NCBI GenBank assembly: GCA_964606055.1
Contig: CAZSFA010000174.1
Span: forward strand, 1 to 5,717
DNA: 5,717 bases
Source of the DNA: Roseitalea sp964606055
GTDB lineage: Bacteria; Pseudomonadota; Alphaproteobacteria; Rhizobiales; Rhizobiaceae
Direction: 5' to 3'
Both the position numbers and the translations under genes were made by a program. Below the pieces are notes generated by a model, which did no database searches, was not told where the DNA came from, and was given only the letters and a program-made list of their open reading frames with translations. The number at the start of each line of letters is the position of its first letter. The stretch's first letter is position 1. Below are positions 5,711-5,717 of this stretch, piece after piece.

Positions 5711-5717
5711 ATGCAAG
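5711..5717 (+). CDS. Start of a further downstream gene (two codons only)
   Basis: After the deaminase stop (5705-5707) an ATG at 5711 is preceded by GGAG (5701-5704) with a 6-base gap, the same arrangement seen before the permease and deaminase genes. Only ATG CAA and one further base are visible, so the product cannot be named. The tight spacing suggests the operon continues beyond the window. Confidence 0.5.

Noticed and set aside
4340..5716. Long minus-strand ORF of 458 codons opposite the deaminase gene
   Set aside because: It is the antisense of a gene with a complete set of catalytic motifs. The translation is rich in Arg, His and Asp with no recognisable domain, typical of a shadow frame in high-GC DNA.
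1..5717. Insertion sequences, CRISPR arrays, tRNA genes or phage genes
   Set aside because: No direct-repeat array, transposase-like ORF, terminal inverted repeats or tRNA-like fold was recognised; nearly all bases belong to metabolic genes.

Overview
The window is high-GC, densely coded bacterial DNA. Codon use, the urease gamma type and the gene set point to an alphaproteobacterium, most likely a Hyphomicrobiales (Rhizobiales) member. That placement is an inference from protein style; there is no rRNA or other marker gene here.

Layout: two divergent gene groups flank a 242-base control region (1470-1711). Leftward, on the minus strand, lie a RidA/YjgF-family protein (1469-1077), a creatininase-family metal-dependent amidohydrolase (1077-280, sharing one base with the RidA gene as TGATG) and, after a 107-base gap, the first 57 codons of urease gamma subunit ureA (172-1, cut by the window edge). 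Rightward, on the plus strand, lies a compact operon: a periplasmic NMT1/THI5-like substrate-binding protein (1712-2713), an ABC ATPase (2725-3543), an ABC permease (3530-4393, overlapping the ATPase by 14 bases) and a cytosine-deaminase-like (CodA-type) amidohydrolase (4394-5707, GTG start directly after the permease stop). Another gene begins at 5711 and leaves the window after two codons.

The control region holds a consensus-perfect sigma-54 (RpoN) promoter, TGGCACG-N4-TTGCA, 58 bases before the binding-protein ATG. Upstream of it lie an imperfect NtrC-like dyad, a perfect dyad CCGCAT-N11-ATGCGG of LysR-box type, and a short inverted repeat. This suggests control by nitrogen status, possibly with a substrate-specific regulator.

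Working model (inference): this is a nitrogen-scavenging locus. The ABC system imports a small nitrogen-rich, probably heterocyclic compound. The CodA-like enzyme deaminates it, the creatininase-like enzyme opens or trims a cyclic amide, the RidA-like protein has an accessory role, and urease may handle urea released at the end. The substrate cannot be read from sequence. The creatininase homologue keeps all metal ligands but lacks residues special to true creatininase, and the RidA homologue lacks the catalytic arginine, so neither should simply be given its family's classic function.
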